Source: an uncultured Chromatiaceae bacterium (GTDB taxonomy: Bacteria; Pseudomonadota; Gammaproteobacteria; Enterobacterales; Alteromonadaceae). From it: a stretch of DNA of 42,994 nucleotides. The translations under genes and the position numbers were made by a program. The number at the start of each line of letters is the position of its first letter. The stretch's first letter is position 1. The notes below the pieces were generated by a model. The model did not search any database. It saw only the letters and a list, made by a program, of their open reading frames with translations, and was not told the DNA's origin. The stretch lies in assembly GCA_937978655.1 (NCBI GenBank), contig CALJUX010000062.1:1-42994 (forward strand), in the 5' to 3' direction. Positions 34,540-41,836 of the stretch are shown in pieces.

Positions 34540-34555
34540 AACTAATTATTTAGTT
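34540..34555. promoter_or_regulatory. BlaI-type operator 2
   Basis: AACTAA-TTAT-TTAGTT repeats the same half-sites and 4-bp spacing as operator 1, with centres 46 bp apart. Two equal sites bracketing the promoter are typical for BlaI control. Confidence 0.65.
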
Positions 34556-34765
34556 TTTATGGGGCGGATTGCGCAGCAGTGAAACAGGTGTGTTGAAACA
34601 GGGTCTGAAGCTGAGTTTCGCAGTGTCGCTGGTGCCGGAACAAGCGATTGCGGCATCAGGGCAGGCTGCTGCGGTTTTAATCTTTTTATAAATTAGAATA
34701 ATAAAGCCTAATTTTGCCACTATTTTTCGATTGTTGATTCAGACAGAATGCGATCAGGAGGGTTT

Positions 34766-35338
34766 ATGACCACAAAAACGCAACATTATCATCCGCTGCA
34801 TATTGCACTGCATTGGTTGATGGCACTGATGATCCCGGCGCTGTTTGGTGTCGGGCTCTGGATGACCGGGCTTGATTATTACAGCAGCTGGTATAAAACC
34901 GCGCCGGATCTGCATAAAAGTTTTGGCATTTTGTTAGGCTTATTGTTGCTGTGCCGTCTGGTGGCGATCCGACTCTTTGGTAAGCCGGCGGCAATTGGCG
35001 CTGGCTGGCAACAACAAGCCGCTGTAGTGGCGCATGCACTGATGTATGTGCTGCTGGTTGGGATTATGCTGTCCGGGTATCTGATTTCGACGGCGGATAA
35101 TCGGGGCATTCCGGTATTTGGTTTATTTGAAGTGCCTGGTTTTGGCGAGTTTTTCCCGGATCAGGCCGATATTGCCGGCACTGTACATTTGTACCTGGCC
35201 TGGACACTCATTGCACTGGTCGTATTACACGCCTTTGCTGCACTGAAACATCATTTTGTCGACAAAGATAACACCCTGACAAGAATGCTCGGCCGTCGTA
35301 ACGCCGCTGCGTCTTCCCTTGATAACACGGAGATTTAA
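34766..35338 (+). CDS. yceJ: Cytochrome b561 (YceJ-like)
   Basis: A 190-residue inner-membrane di-haem b-type cytochrome with four membrane helices. Candidate haem ligands are His in HPLHIALHW (helix 1), HKSFG (helix 2 start), VAHALMY (helix 3) and HLYLAWTLIALVVLHAF (helix 4). These proteins move electrons from quinol or quench superoxide. The ATG at 34766 has CAGGAGGG. Its stop TAA is directly followed by the ATG of the yceI gene with no spacer, so the pair is translationally linked, as yceJ-yceI are in E. coli. Confidence 0.9.
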   Translation: MTTKTQHYHPLHIALHWLMALMIPALFGVGLWMTGLDYYSSWYKTAPDLHKSFGILLGLLLLCRLVAIRLFGKPAAIGAGWQQQAAVVAHALMYVLLVGIMLSGYLISTADNRGIPVFGLFEVPGFGEFFPDQADIAGTVHLYLAWTLIALVVLHAFAALKHHFVDKDNTLTRMLGRRNAAASSLDNTEI

Positions 35339-35908
35339 ATGAAAAAATTATTGTTAGCCGCAGCTTTTGCTGCCTCTTTTACTTCTGTTGCCCAAGCGGC
35401 GGATTATGTTGTGGATACCCAGGGTGCCCACGCTTTTGTCCAGTTTAAAGTCAGTCACTTAGGCTACAGCTGGTTACATGGCCGTTTTAACACTTTTAGC
35501 GGTGATTTCAGCTATGACAGCGCCAATCTGGCTGCGTCGAAGATCAAACTGGATATCGATACAAAATCTGTGGATTCAAACCACGCCGAGCGCGATAAGC
35601 ATTTACGCAGTGGTGATTTCCTGAATGTTGAAAAACACCCGAAAGCCAGCTTTGTCAGCACCAAAGTGGTGCCAGGCGCTGACGGCAAATTTGACCTGGT
35701 GGGTAACTTCACGTTAAACGGCGTGACCAAAGAAGTGACCATTGCCGCAACGAAAACTGGCGAAGGTAAAGATCCATGGGGCGGTTACCGTGCAGGCTTC
35801 CATGGCACCACCAGCATCAAACTGAGTGATTTTGCCATCAAAAACATCCTGGGCCCGGCTTCAGAAACCGTGTACCTGGATCTGGTAGTGGAAGGCGTAC
35901 GCAAGTAA
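35339..35908 (+). CDS. yceI: YceI-family periplasmic lipid/isoprenoid-binding protein
   Basis: A 189-residue exported protein. The signal peptide is MKKLLLAAAFAASFTSVAQA, cleaved before ADYV. The mature domain is the YceI lipocalin-like barrel: GAHAFVQFKVSHLGYSWLHGRFNTF, then SNHAERDKHLRSGDFLNVEKHPKASFVS, then DPWGGYRAGFHGTTSIKLSDF. Homologues bind polyprenyl lipids such as octaprenyl pyrophosphate or ubiquinone precursors, which fits the b561 partner. A terminator follows closely. Confidence 0.95.
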   Translation: MKKLLLAAAFAASFTSVAQAADYVVDTQGAHAFVQFKVSHLGYSWLHGRFNTFSGDFSYDSANLAASKIKLDIDTKSVDSNHAERDKHLRSGDFLNVEKHPKASFVSTKVVPGADGKFDLVGNFTLNGVTKEVTIAATKTGEGKDPWGGYRAGFHGTTSIKLSDFAIKNILGPASETVYLDLVVEGVRK

Positions 35909-35922
35909 TTGTTTGTCGACAG

Positions 35923-35949
35923 AAAAAGCCTGCAACTGCAGGCTTTTTT
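35923..35949. terminator. Terminator after yceI (also for yfaE)
   Basis: AAAAAGCCTGC (35923-35933) pairs with GCAGGCTTTTT (35938-35948) around AACT. It works for yceI on + and, through its A-run, for the convergent nrd operon on -. Confidence 0.85.
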
Positions 35950-35978
35950 GTGCGCGAAAACGCGGTGTGCAGGCGTTG

Positions 35979-36233
35979 TTAAGGAATTTCGATATCAAGA
36001 TCCGAAGCCGGTACGCTACAACAAGGTAAAAACTCGCCTTTACGCACAAACGCCAGTGGCTCTTCCAGATAACTGATTTGGCCGGCGATGAGTTTGCAGC
36101 GGCAGGCACCGCAAAAACCGGCACGGCAGTGGAAATTGACCTGTAATTTCTGTTGCTCCAGGCTGGTCAGCAAGTTCGGACTTTGTGGGTCAAAATCAAA
36201 ACTGCTGCCATCCTGCAGCCGAATGCGAAACAT
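35979..36233 (-). CDS. yfaE: 2Fe-2S ferredoxin YfaE
   Basis: An 84-residue plant-type ferredoxin. The four cluster cysteines are in HCRAGFCGACRC and FLPCC. In E. coli YfaE keeps the NrdB diferric-tyrosyl cofactor active by supplying electrons. Its ATG overlaps the nrdB TGA by one base (TGATG), which couples the two and confirms the role. Confidence 0.96.
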   Translation of the reverse strand: MFRIRLQDGSSFDFDPQSPNLLTSLEQQKLQVNFHCRAGFCGACRCKLIAGQISYLEEPLAFVRKGEFLPCCSVPASDLDIEIP

Positions 36234-37363
36234 CAGAGATCAAAGTCGCCAAAGTCAGCGCCATCGACTTCGTTATCAATCTGGCCAACCAGATAAGAGC
36301 TGATTTCAGATTCCTGTGGCGCCACTTGCACGTTGTCTGACACCAGCCAGGCGTTAATCCATGGAATAGGGTTCTGCGTGGTGCTGAAAATTGGTTTGAG
36401 GCCAATAGCGACCATACGGATATTGGTAATGTATTCAACGTATTGGCACAGAATGTCTTTATTGAGGCCAATCATCGAACCGTCTTTAAATAAAAACTCC
36501 GCCCATTCTTTTTCCTGCTCTGCAGCGCGGCGGAAAATCGCATAAGCCTGTTCTTCACATTCCTTGGCGATTTCGCCCATCTCTGGGTCATCCTCACCGG
36601 CGGCCATAATGTTCAGCATATGCTGAGTGCCGGTCAGGTGCAGCGCTTCATCGCGGGCAATCAGTTTGATAATTTTGGCGTTGCCTTCCATCAGCTCGCG
36701 CTCGGCAAAAGCAAAACTACAGGCAAAGCTGACATAAAAGCGGATGGCTTCTAATACGTTGACCGACATGATGCACAGGTACAGCTGACGCTTCAGTTCA
36801 CGCAGCGACACCGAGCGGCTCTCACCATTAATCTGATGTGTGCCTTCACCACACAGGTGATACAGATTAATCGACGCAATCAGCTCGTCATAATAGCGCG
36901 TGACTTCATCAGCCCGTTCGATGATTTTTTCATTGAGCAGAATATCGTCAAATACTTTGTGCGGCTCTGTCGTGATATTACGCACAATATGGGTGTAACT
37001 GCGGCTGTGAATGGTTTCGCTGAAGGCCCAGGTTTCAATCCAGGTTTCCAGTTCCGGCAACGACACAATTGGCAATAACGCCACGTTTGGCGAGCGGCCT
37101 TGCACTGAGTCCAGCAACGTCTGATATTTCAGGTTGCTGATAAAAATATGTTTTTCATGATCCGGCAGGTGCTGGAAATCAATCCGGTCTTTACTGACAT
37201 CCACTTCCTCCGGCCGCCAGAAGAAACTCAGCTGCTTTTCGATTAATTTTTCGAAAATGCCGTATTTCTGTTGGTCGTAACGCGACACGTTTACCGAGTT
37301 GCCAAAAAACATCGGCTCTTTCAGCTGATCATTGTTGGTCCGGTTAAAAGTGGTATAGGTCAT
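36233..37363 (-). CDS. nrdB: Class Ia ribonucleotide reductase beta subunit
   Basis: A 376-residue radical-generating subunit of aerobic ribonucleotide reductase. The diiron ligands and radical tyrosine are in place: Asp and Glu in the first helix pair, then SETIHSRSYTHIVRN with Glu, His and Tyr. Later EXXH-type ligands are in ARDEALHLTGTQH. The C-terminus (EVDGADFGDFDL) is the peptide that docks to NrdA. The length equals E. coli NrdB. It is the second gene of nrdA-nrdB-yfaE. Confidence 0.97.
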   Translation of the reverse strand: MTYTTFNRTNNDQLKEPMFFGNSVNVSRYDQQKYGIFEKLIEKQLSFFWRPEEVDVSKDRIDFQHLPDHEKHIFISNLKYQTLLDSVQGRSPNVALLPIVSLPELETWIETWAFSETIHSRSYTHIVRNITTEPHKVFDDILLNEKIIERADEVTRYYDELIASINLYHLCGEGTHQINGESRSVSLRELKRQLYLCIMSVNVLEAIRFYVSFACSFAFAERELMEGNAKIIKLIARDEALHLTGTQHMLNIMAAGEDDPEMGEIAKECEEQAYAIFRRAAEQEKEWAEFLFKDGSMIGLNKDILCQYVEYITNIRMVAIGLKPIFSTTQNPIPWINAWLVSDNVQVAPQESEISSYLVGQIDNEVDGADFGDFDL

Positions 37364-37426
37364 GGATTCTCTCGTTATTATGCTTTCAAAAATACAGCAT
37401 CAGCAGTGCAGGTGCTGACACAACAA

Positions 37427-37447
37427 AGCGGAGCACCGGGCTCCGCT
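37427..37447 (-). repeat. Stem-loop between nrdA and nrdB
   Basis: AGCGGAGC (37427-37434) pairs with GCTCCGCT (37440-37447) around ACCGG. No T-run follows on either strand. It may set the NrdA:NrdB ratio by protecting or processing the mRNA. Confidence 0.45.
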
Positions 37448-37465
37448 CTTGCAGTGGACTTTTTA

Positions 37466-39751
37466 TCAGATCTTACAGGCGCCACCGGCACAACCGTCAT
37501 CTTCGGCAGCAGGTTTGATATCTTCCTGTACATCTGAGGCACCGTCACGGGTATTGTGATAGTACATCGTCTTCACACCGAGTTTGTAGGCGGTCAGCAG
37601 GTCTTTCAGCAACACCTTCATTGGCACTTTACCACCGTCGAACTTGGCCGGGTCATAGTTGGTGTTGGCAGAAATCGTCTGGTCAACGAATTTCTGCATA
37701 ATGGCGACCAGACTGATGTAGCCATCATTGTTTGGCATATCCCACAGCAGTTCGTATTGGTTTTTCAACCGTTCGTACTCCGGCACCACTTGCTTCAGAA
37801 TGCCATCTTTACTGGCTTTAATACTGATATGGCCACGTGGTGGTTCAATACCATTGGTCGCATTACTGATTTGCGACGACGTTTCTGAAGGCATCAGCGC
37901 GGATAAAGTAGAGTTACGCAGACCATGTTTGACTACGTCTTTACGCAGTTGCTCCCAGTCCAGCTGCAGTGGTTCGCTACAAACTTTATCCAGGTCTTTT
38001 TTGTAGGTATCGATCGGCATGATACCTTCGGCATAAGTGGTCTCGTTGAACAGCGGGCAAGGACCAAATTCCTGCGCCAGTTTGTTCGACGCTTTCATCA
38101 GATAATACTGAATGGCTTCAAAAGTGCGGTGCGTCAGTGCATTGGCAGAACCATCTGAGTATTTCACGCCATTTTTTGCCAGATAATAGGCATAGTTGAT
38201 AACGCCAACACCCAGCGTGCGGCGGTTCATCGACGCCTGGAATGCCGCAGGGATTGGGTAATCCTGATAGTCCAGCAGGCTATCCAGTGCGCGCACCGCC
38301 AGTTCTGCTAACTCTTCCAGCTCGCCTAAATGCTCGATAGCGCCAAGGTTAAAAGCAGACAGTGTACAAAGGGCAATTTCACCGTTTGGATCGTTGACGT
38401 CGTTTAATGGCTTAGTCGGCAGCGCGATTTCCAGGCAAAGGTTACTTTGACGTACCGGCGCAAACTTCGGATTAAACGGGCTATGCGTGTTGCAGTGGTC
38501 AACGTTCTGCAAGTAAATGCGGCCAGTTGAGGCGCGTTCCTGCATAAACAGCGTGAACAGTTCCAGCGCTTTCATGCGTTTTTTACGGATAGAACCGTCG
38601 TTTTCGTATTTGACATACAGCTGCTCGAACAGGTCCTGATCTTCAAAAAATGCATCGTACAGACCTGGCACATCAGAAGGGCTGAACAGCGTGATCATTT
38701 CATCTTTAATCAGACGCTGATACATCAGGCGGTTAAACTGCACGCCGTAGTCGAGGTGACGCACGCGGTTCTCTTCGACGCCGCGGTTGTTTTTCAGTAC
38801 CAGTAAGCTTTCCACTTCTAAATGCCACAGTGGATAAAACAGTGTGGCGGCACCACCACGCACGCCGCCTTGTGAGCAGCTTTTTACCGCAGTCTGGAAG
38901 TGTTTGTAAAACGGAATACAGCCGGTGTGGAAGGCTTCGCCATTGCGAATTGGACTGCCCAGCGCACGGATGCGGCCTGCGTTGATGCCGATACCGGCGC
39001 GCTGACTGACATATTTAACGATAGCGCTTGAAGTCGCGTTAATAGAATCCAGGCTGTCACCACACTCAATCAGCACACAAGAACTGAACTGGCGGGTTGG
39101 GGTGCGCACGCCAGACATAATCGGCGTTGGCAGCGAGATCTTAAACAGCGACACCGCATCGTAAAAACGACGCAGGTAATCCAGTCGTGTTGCTTTTGGA
39201 TAGTTGGCAAACAGGCAGGCCGCGACCAGGATATAGAGGAACTGCGCGCTCTCATAAATTTGCCCGGTGACGCGGTTTTGCACCAGATATTTGCCTTCCA
39301 GTTGTTTGACGGCGGCATAGCTGAAGTGCATATCACGGTTGTGGTCGATAAAACTGTCGATCTGATCGATTTCTGCTTTGCTGTAGTCTGACAGAATGTG
39401 CGCGTCATAGCGGTGACTTTCGACCATCTGCACCACGTGGTCATACAGTTTTGGTGGTTCAAACTGACCATAGGCCTTTTTGCGCAAATGGAACACGGCG
39501 AGACGGGCCGCCATGTACTGATAGTCTGGTGTTTCTTTGGAGATTAAATCTGCCGCAGCTTTGATAATGGTTTCGTGGATATCCGCTGTTTTGATGCCAT
39601 CGTAAAACTGAATATGGGATTTCAGTTCAACCTGAGAGACCGATACGTTTTGCAGACCTTCGGCCGCCCAGTCGATGACGCGGTGAATTTTATCCAGGTC
39701 CAGAGGCTCGCGGGTACCGTCTCTTTTGGTTACGTATAATGGCTGATTCAT
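37466..39751 (-). CDS. nrdA: Class Ia ribonucleotide reductase alpha subunit
   Basis: A 761-residue catalytic subunit, the same length as E. coli NrdA. The N-terminal ATP-cone (about 5-95) is the activity-control site. The active-site cysteines lie in FSSCVLIECGDS and in LCLEIALPT, and the redox-active Cys pair at the C-terminus is DDGCAGGACKI. PSETSSQISNATNGIEPPR is the conserved barrel block. The start at 39751 (MNQPLYVTKRDG) gives the exact family N-terminus; an upstream TTG in frame is rejected. Two NrdR boxes lie upstream. Confidence 0.98.
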   Translation of the reverse strand: MNQPLYVTKRDGTREPLDLDKIHRVIDWAAEGLQNVSVSQVELKSHIQFYDGIKTADIHETIIKAAADLISKETPDYQYMAARLAVFHLRKKAYGQFEPPKLYDHVVQMVESHRYDAHILSDYSKAEIDQIDSFIDHNRDMHFSYAAVKQLEGKYLVQNRVTGQIYESAQFLYILVAACLFANYPKATRLDYLRRFYDAVSLFKISLPTPIMSGVRTPTRQFSSCVLIECGDSLDSINATSSAIVKYVSQRAGIGINAGRIRALGSPIRNGEAFHTGCIPFYKHFQTAVKSCSQGGVRGGAATLFYPLWHLEVESLLVLKNNRGVEENRVRHLDYGVQFNRLMYQRLIKDEMITLFSPSDVPGLYDAFFEDQDLFEQLYVKYENDGSIRKKRMKALELFTLFMQERASTGRIYLQNVDHCNTHSPFNPKFAPVRQSNLCLEIALPTKPLNDVNDPNGEIALCTLSAFNLGAIEHLGELEELAELAVRALDSLLDYQDYPIPAAFQASMNRRTLGVGVINYAYYLAKNGVKYSDGSANALTHRTFEAIQYYLMKASNKLAQEFGPCPLFNETTYAEGIMPIDTYKKDLDKVCSEPLQLDWEQLRKDVVKHGLRNSTLSALMPSETSSQISNATNGIEPPRGHISIKASKDGILKQVVPEYERLKNQYELLWDMPNNDGYISLVAIMQKFVDQTISANTNYDPAKFDGGKVPMKVLLKDLLTAYKLGVKTMYYHNTRDGASDVQEDIKPAAEDDGCAGGACKI

Positions 39752-39866
39752 TGCGAAAGAGTTCCGTCTTAGTTGTAGTTTTTCAGGGTTGTCGCTGACT
39801 GCGGTCAGACTGCCTGCCCGCAAGATAAGGGCTGTCCGGCGCCTTGGCTGGCGAAGAAACCGGAAG

Positions 39867-39880
39867 CACTAGATATAGGG
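39867..39880 (-). promoter_or_regulatory. NrdR box 1
   Basis: CACTAGATATAGGG fits the NrdR box form (about ACACTATATATAGTGT). It lies about 115 bp upstream of nrdA and contains a -10-like TATATC on the minus strand, so repressor binding would block the promoter. Confidence 0.75.
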
Positions 39881-39897
39881 CTAAAAGCATAACGAAT

Positions 39898-39911
39898 CAC
39901 AAGATAAGGTG
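39898..39911 (-). promoter_or_regulatory. NrdR box 2
   Basis: CACAAGATAAGGTG starts exactly 31 bp from box 1, the three-turn spacing typical of NrdR operator pairs. Confidence 0.75.
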
Positions 39912-40182
39912 GATCAAATGCGAATGCAACCATAAAAATTTTACCAAAACGGGCTTGATTTTTGTTATGTGAGGAGTCACTAACTTGTCAGCTTCGGGCG
40001 GTTGAACGGATCGCAGGAAGCAAGCGATCATGATGAAAAAAATAGAATTAAATTGATTGGTTAAAAAGTAAAAAGCGTCGGCTGAAAAGCGAACAGCAAG
40101 CGGCCGGACGTCTGCTGAAAAGCTGAGCGCTCACGACTTTACACTGTGAACTGCGTCAGCAGCCTGTTAAATATTTGCCAAT

Positions 40183-40209
40183 AAAAAAACCGCCACGCAG
40201 GCGGTTTTT
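40183..40209 (-). terminator. Terminator of ubiG-gph
   Basis: AAAAACCGCC (40185-40194) pairs with GGCGGTTTTT (40200-40209) around ACGCA. Read on minus, it ends in a T-run 24 bases after the gph stop. Confidence 0.88.
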
Positions 40210-40232
40210 CCAGCGACAAAGCCGGTGTAAAA

Positions 40233-40916
40233 TCACAATGCAGCTGTCAGTGTCAGCAGACTTTGCACACGACAGTCGGCACGCCAGAGATCGGGCTCAT
40301 CTGTCGCCGCGATAAAACCATAGTCGGCGATAATCGACGTCATGCCGGCCCGGTTGGCCGCTTCGATATCACGCTCAGCATCACCGATGTACCAGCAGTC
40401 TGCTGCGGCAACGCCCATTTTGTGGGCGGCAACCCACAACGGCACCGGGCTGGGTTTACGCTGATGCAGGCTGTCGCCGCCCAGCAAAATCTGGCAGCTT
40501 TCCATCCCACGCATCTGTCTGAGCATCGCCGCTGCCAATTTATAAGGCTTATTGGTGACAATTCCCCAAGGAATATGCCGCTGGTCCAGCAACGGCAGGA
40601 ATGTTTCCGCACCACCAAACAGTTTGCTGTGCACAGTTAAGTGTTGCTGATAATAATCCAGCAGTTCATTGCGCAGCGTACTAAACGGGAAGTCGTGCAG
40701 AGCCGCGCCAAAACCAAGTTCTAACAGGCCTTTGGCGCCGTGCGACGCCATTGGTCTGTATTGTTCGGCTGTTGTTGGTGGCAGGCCATGTTTGCGCAGC
40801 ACATAGTTCAAGGCGGCGCCTAAATCATCGGCGGTATCCACTAAAGTACCGTCCAAATCAAATAATATCGCTTTCGGTGGACGCAGCGGATGGGCGGTTT
40901 TTACTGAGATCAGCAT
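40233..40916 (-). CDS. gph: Phosphoglycolate phosphatase-type HAD hydrolase
   Basis: A 227-residue HAD phosphatase of the Gph type, which clears 2-phosphoglycolate formed in DNA repair and metabolism. Motif I is FDLDGTLVDT (Asp20, Asp22), with a cap domain at about 30-95, the motif II threonine in WGIVTNK, a Lys region in QRKPSP, and motif III GDAERDIEAANRAG. The start overlaps the end of ubiG by 7 nt, so the two are cotranscribed. Gph and the MupP/YqaB-like branches are close; the ubiG neighbourhood favours Gph/MupP-type. Confidence 0.87.
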   Translation of the reverse strand: MLISVKTAHPLRPPKAILFDLDGTLVDTADDLGAALNYVLRKHGLPPTTAEQYRPMASHGAKGLLELGFGAALHDFPFSTLRNELLDYYQQHLTVHSKLFGGAETFLPLLDQRHIPWGIVTNKPYKLAAAMLRQMRGMESCQILLGGDSLHQRKPSPVPLWVAAHKMGVAAADCWYIGDAERDIEAANRAGMTSIIADYGFIAATDEPDLWRADCRVQSLLTLTAAL

Positions 40917-41635
40917 GGTTTGCGTGCGACCACGAAGTAATTTACGTCAACGCCATCGCCAATGCGGAAACTCTGATTCAGCGGGTTATAGTGCAGACCG
41001 GTGCAGTCCACCAGCGTCAGACCGGCATCTTCGATAAAGCGCATTAACTGCGACGGGCGAATGAACTTATTAAAATCATGGGTGCCTTTTGGCACCAGTT
41101 TCAGCACATGCTCGGCGCCAAGGATGGCAAATAAATAGCTTTTGGCGGTTTTATTTAAGGTGGAGAATACCAGCGTAGCGCCTGGCGCTGCCAAGTCAGC
41201 ACAGGCCTGCACGACAGAAGCAGGCGCCGGCACGTGTTCCAGCATTTCCATGCAGGTGACCAGTTCAAACTGCGCTGGATGGGAGGCTGCAAACTGCTCA
41301 GCAGTGCTTTGTTGGTAACTGAGGCTGACACCGGCTTCCAGCGCATGTAGCTGTGCCACAGCCAATGATTCCGGCGCCATATCGATGCCAGTGACGTCCG
41401 CGCCGGCTTTGGCCATGCTCTCCGCCAGAATACCGCCACCACAACCTACATCAATCACTTTTTTGCCAAACAAACCTTGTACCTGATCGCTGATATAGCT
41501 GAGCCGGGTCGGGTTTAACTGATGCAACGGTTTGAATTCACCGGCCGGGTCCCACCAGCGTGAAGCCAGTTCGTTGAATTTGTTTATTTCGGCCTGATCG
41601 ACATTGGCAGGCGCGGGAGAAGTGAACTCAGTCAT
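40910..41635 (-). CDS. ubiG: Ubiquinone biosynthesis O-methyltransferase
   Basis: A 241-residue SAM-dependent methyltransferase for both O-methylations in ubiquinone synthesis. The SAM motif VIDVGCGGGILAE starts at about 60, and the family blocks FNELASRWWDPAGEFKPLHQLNP, CMEMLEHVP and GTHDFNKFIRPSQL are present. The start at 41635 matches the family. Gene order ubiG divergent from gyrA is the same as in E. coli. Confidence 0.97.
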   Translation of the reverse strand: MTEFTSPAPANVDQAEINKFNELASRWWDPAGEFKPLHQLNPTRLSYISDQVQGLFGKKVIDVGCGGGILAESMAKAGADVTGIDMAPESLAVAQLHALEAGVSLSYQQSTAEQFAASHPAQFELVTCMEMLEHVPAPASVVQACADLAAPGATLVFSTLNKTAKSYLFAILGAEHVLKLVPKGTHDFNKFIRPSQLMRFIEDAGLTLVDCTGLHYNPLNQSFRIGDGVDVNYFVVARKPC

Positions 41636-41752
41636 AAGGCGGTCCGGGAGAAATTTGCGGCCATTATAAAGGCTTAGTCTGAACACGCAATGCAGGGGCG
41701 CATGCGCAAGCTAAAAGTTGCCACACATCAGCATGGCATCATGGCGCTATTG

Positions 41753-41761
41753 TGTTAGAAT
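41753..41761 (+). promoter_or_regulatory. Candidate extended -10 of gyrA
   Basis: TGTTAGAAT (TG, one base, then TAGAAT at 41756-41761) is an extended -10 form about 75 bp before the gyrA start. No convincing -35 was found. Confidence 0.35.
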
Positions 41762-41836
41762 CCTCGGTTCGTGGTTTGCCGAGAAAACAACTATACGCAA
41801 GCCAACCCACTGATTTTAAGGGATATAACGCTTTTT

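Larger units (their letters stand above)
39752..40232. other. Intergenic control region nrdA / gph
   Basis: A 481-bp stretch without a gene. It holds the nrdA leader, the NrdR boxes and the gph terminator. The rest (39912-40182) is AT-rich with short repeats of GAAAAGC. No DnaA box (TTATNCACA) and no RNA gene was recognised. Confidence 0.6.

Noticed and set aside
40070..40140. Repeated GAAAAGC words before the gph terminator, considered as a direct-repeat array.
   Set aside because: The copies are few, short and irregularly spaced, so chance is the better explanation.
39912..40182. DnaA boxes or a small RNA in the long nrdA-gph spacer.
   Set aside because: No TTATNCACA motif on either strand and no promoter-plus-terminator arrangement for an RNA gene; the only terminator there belongs to gph.
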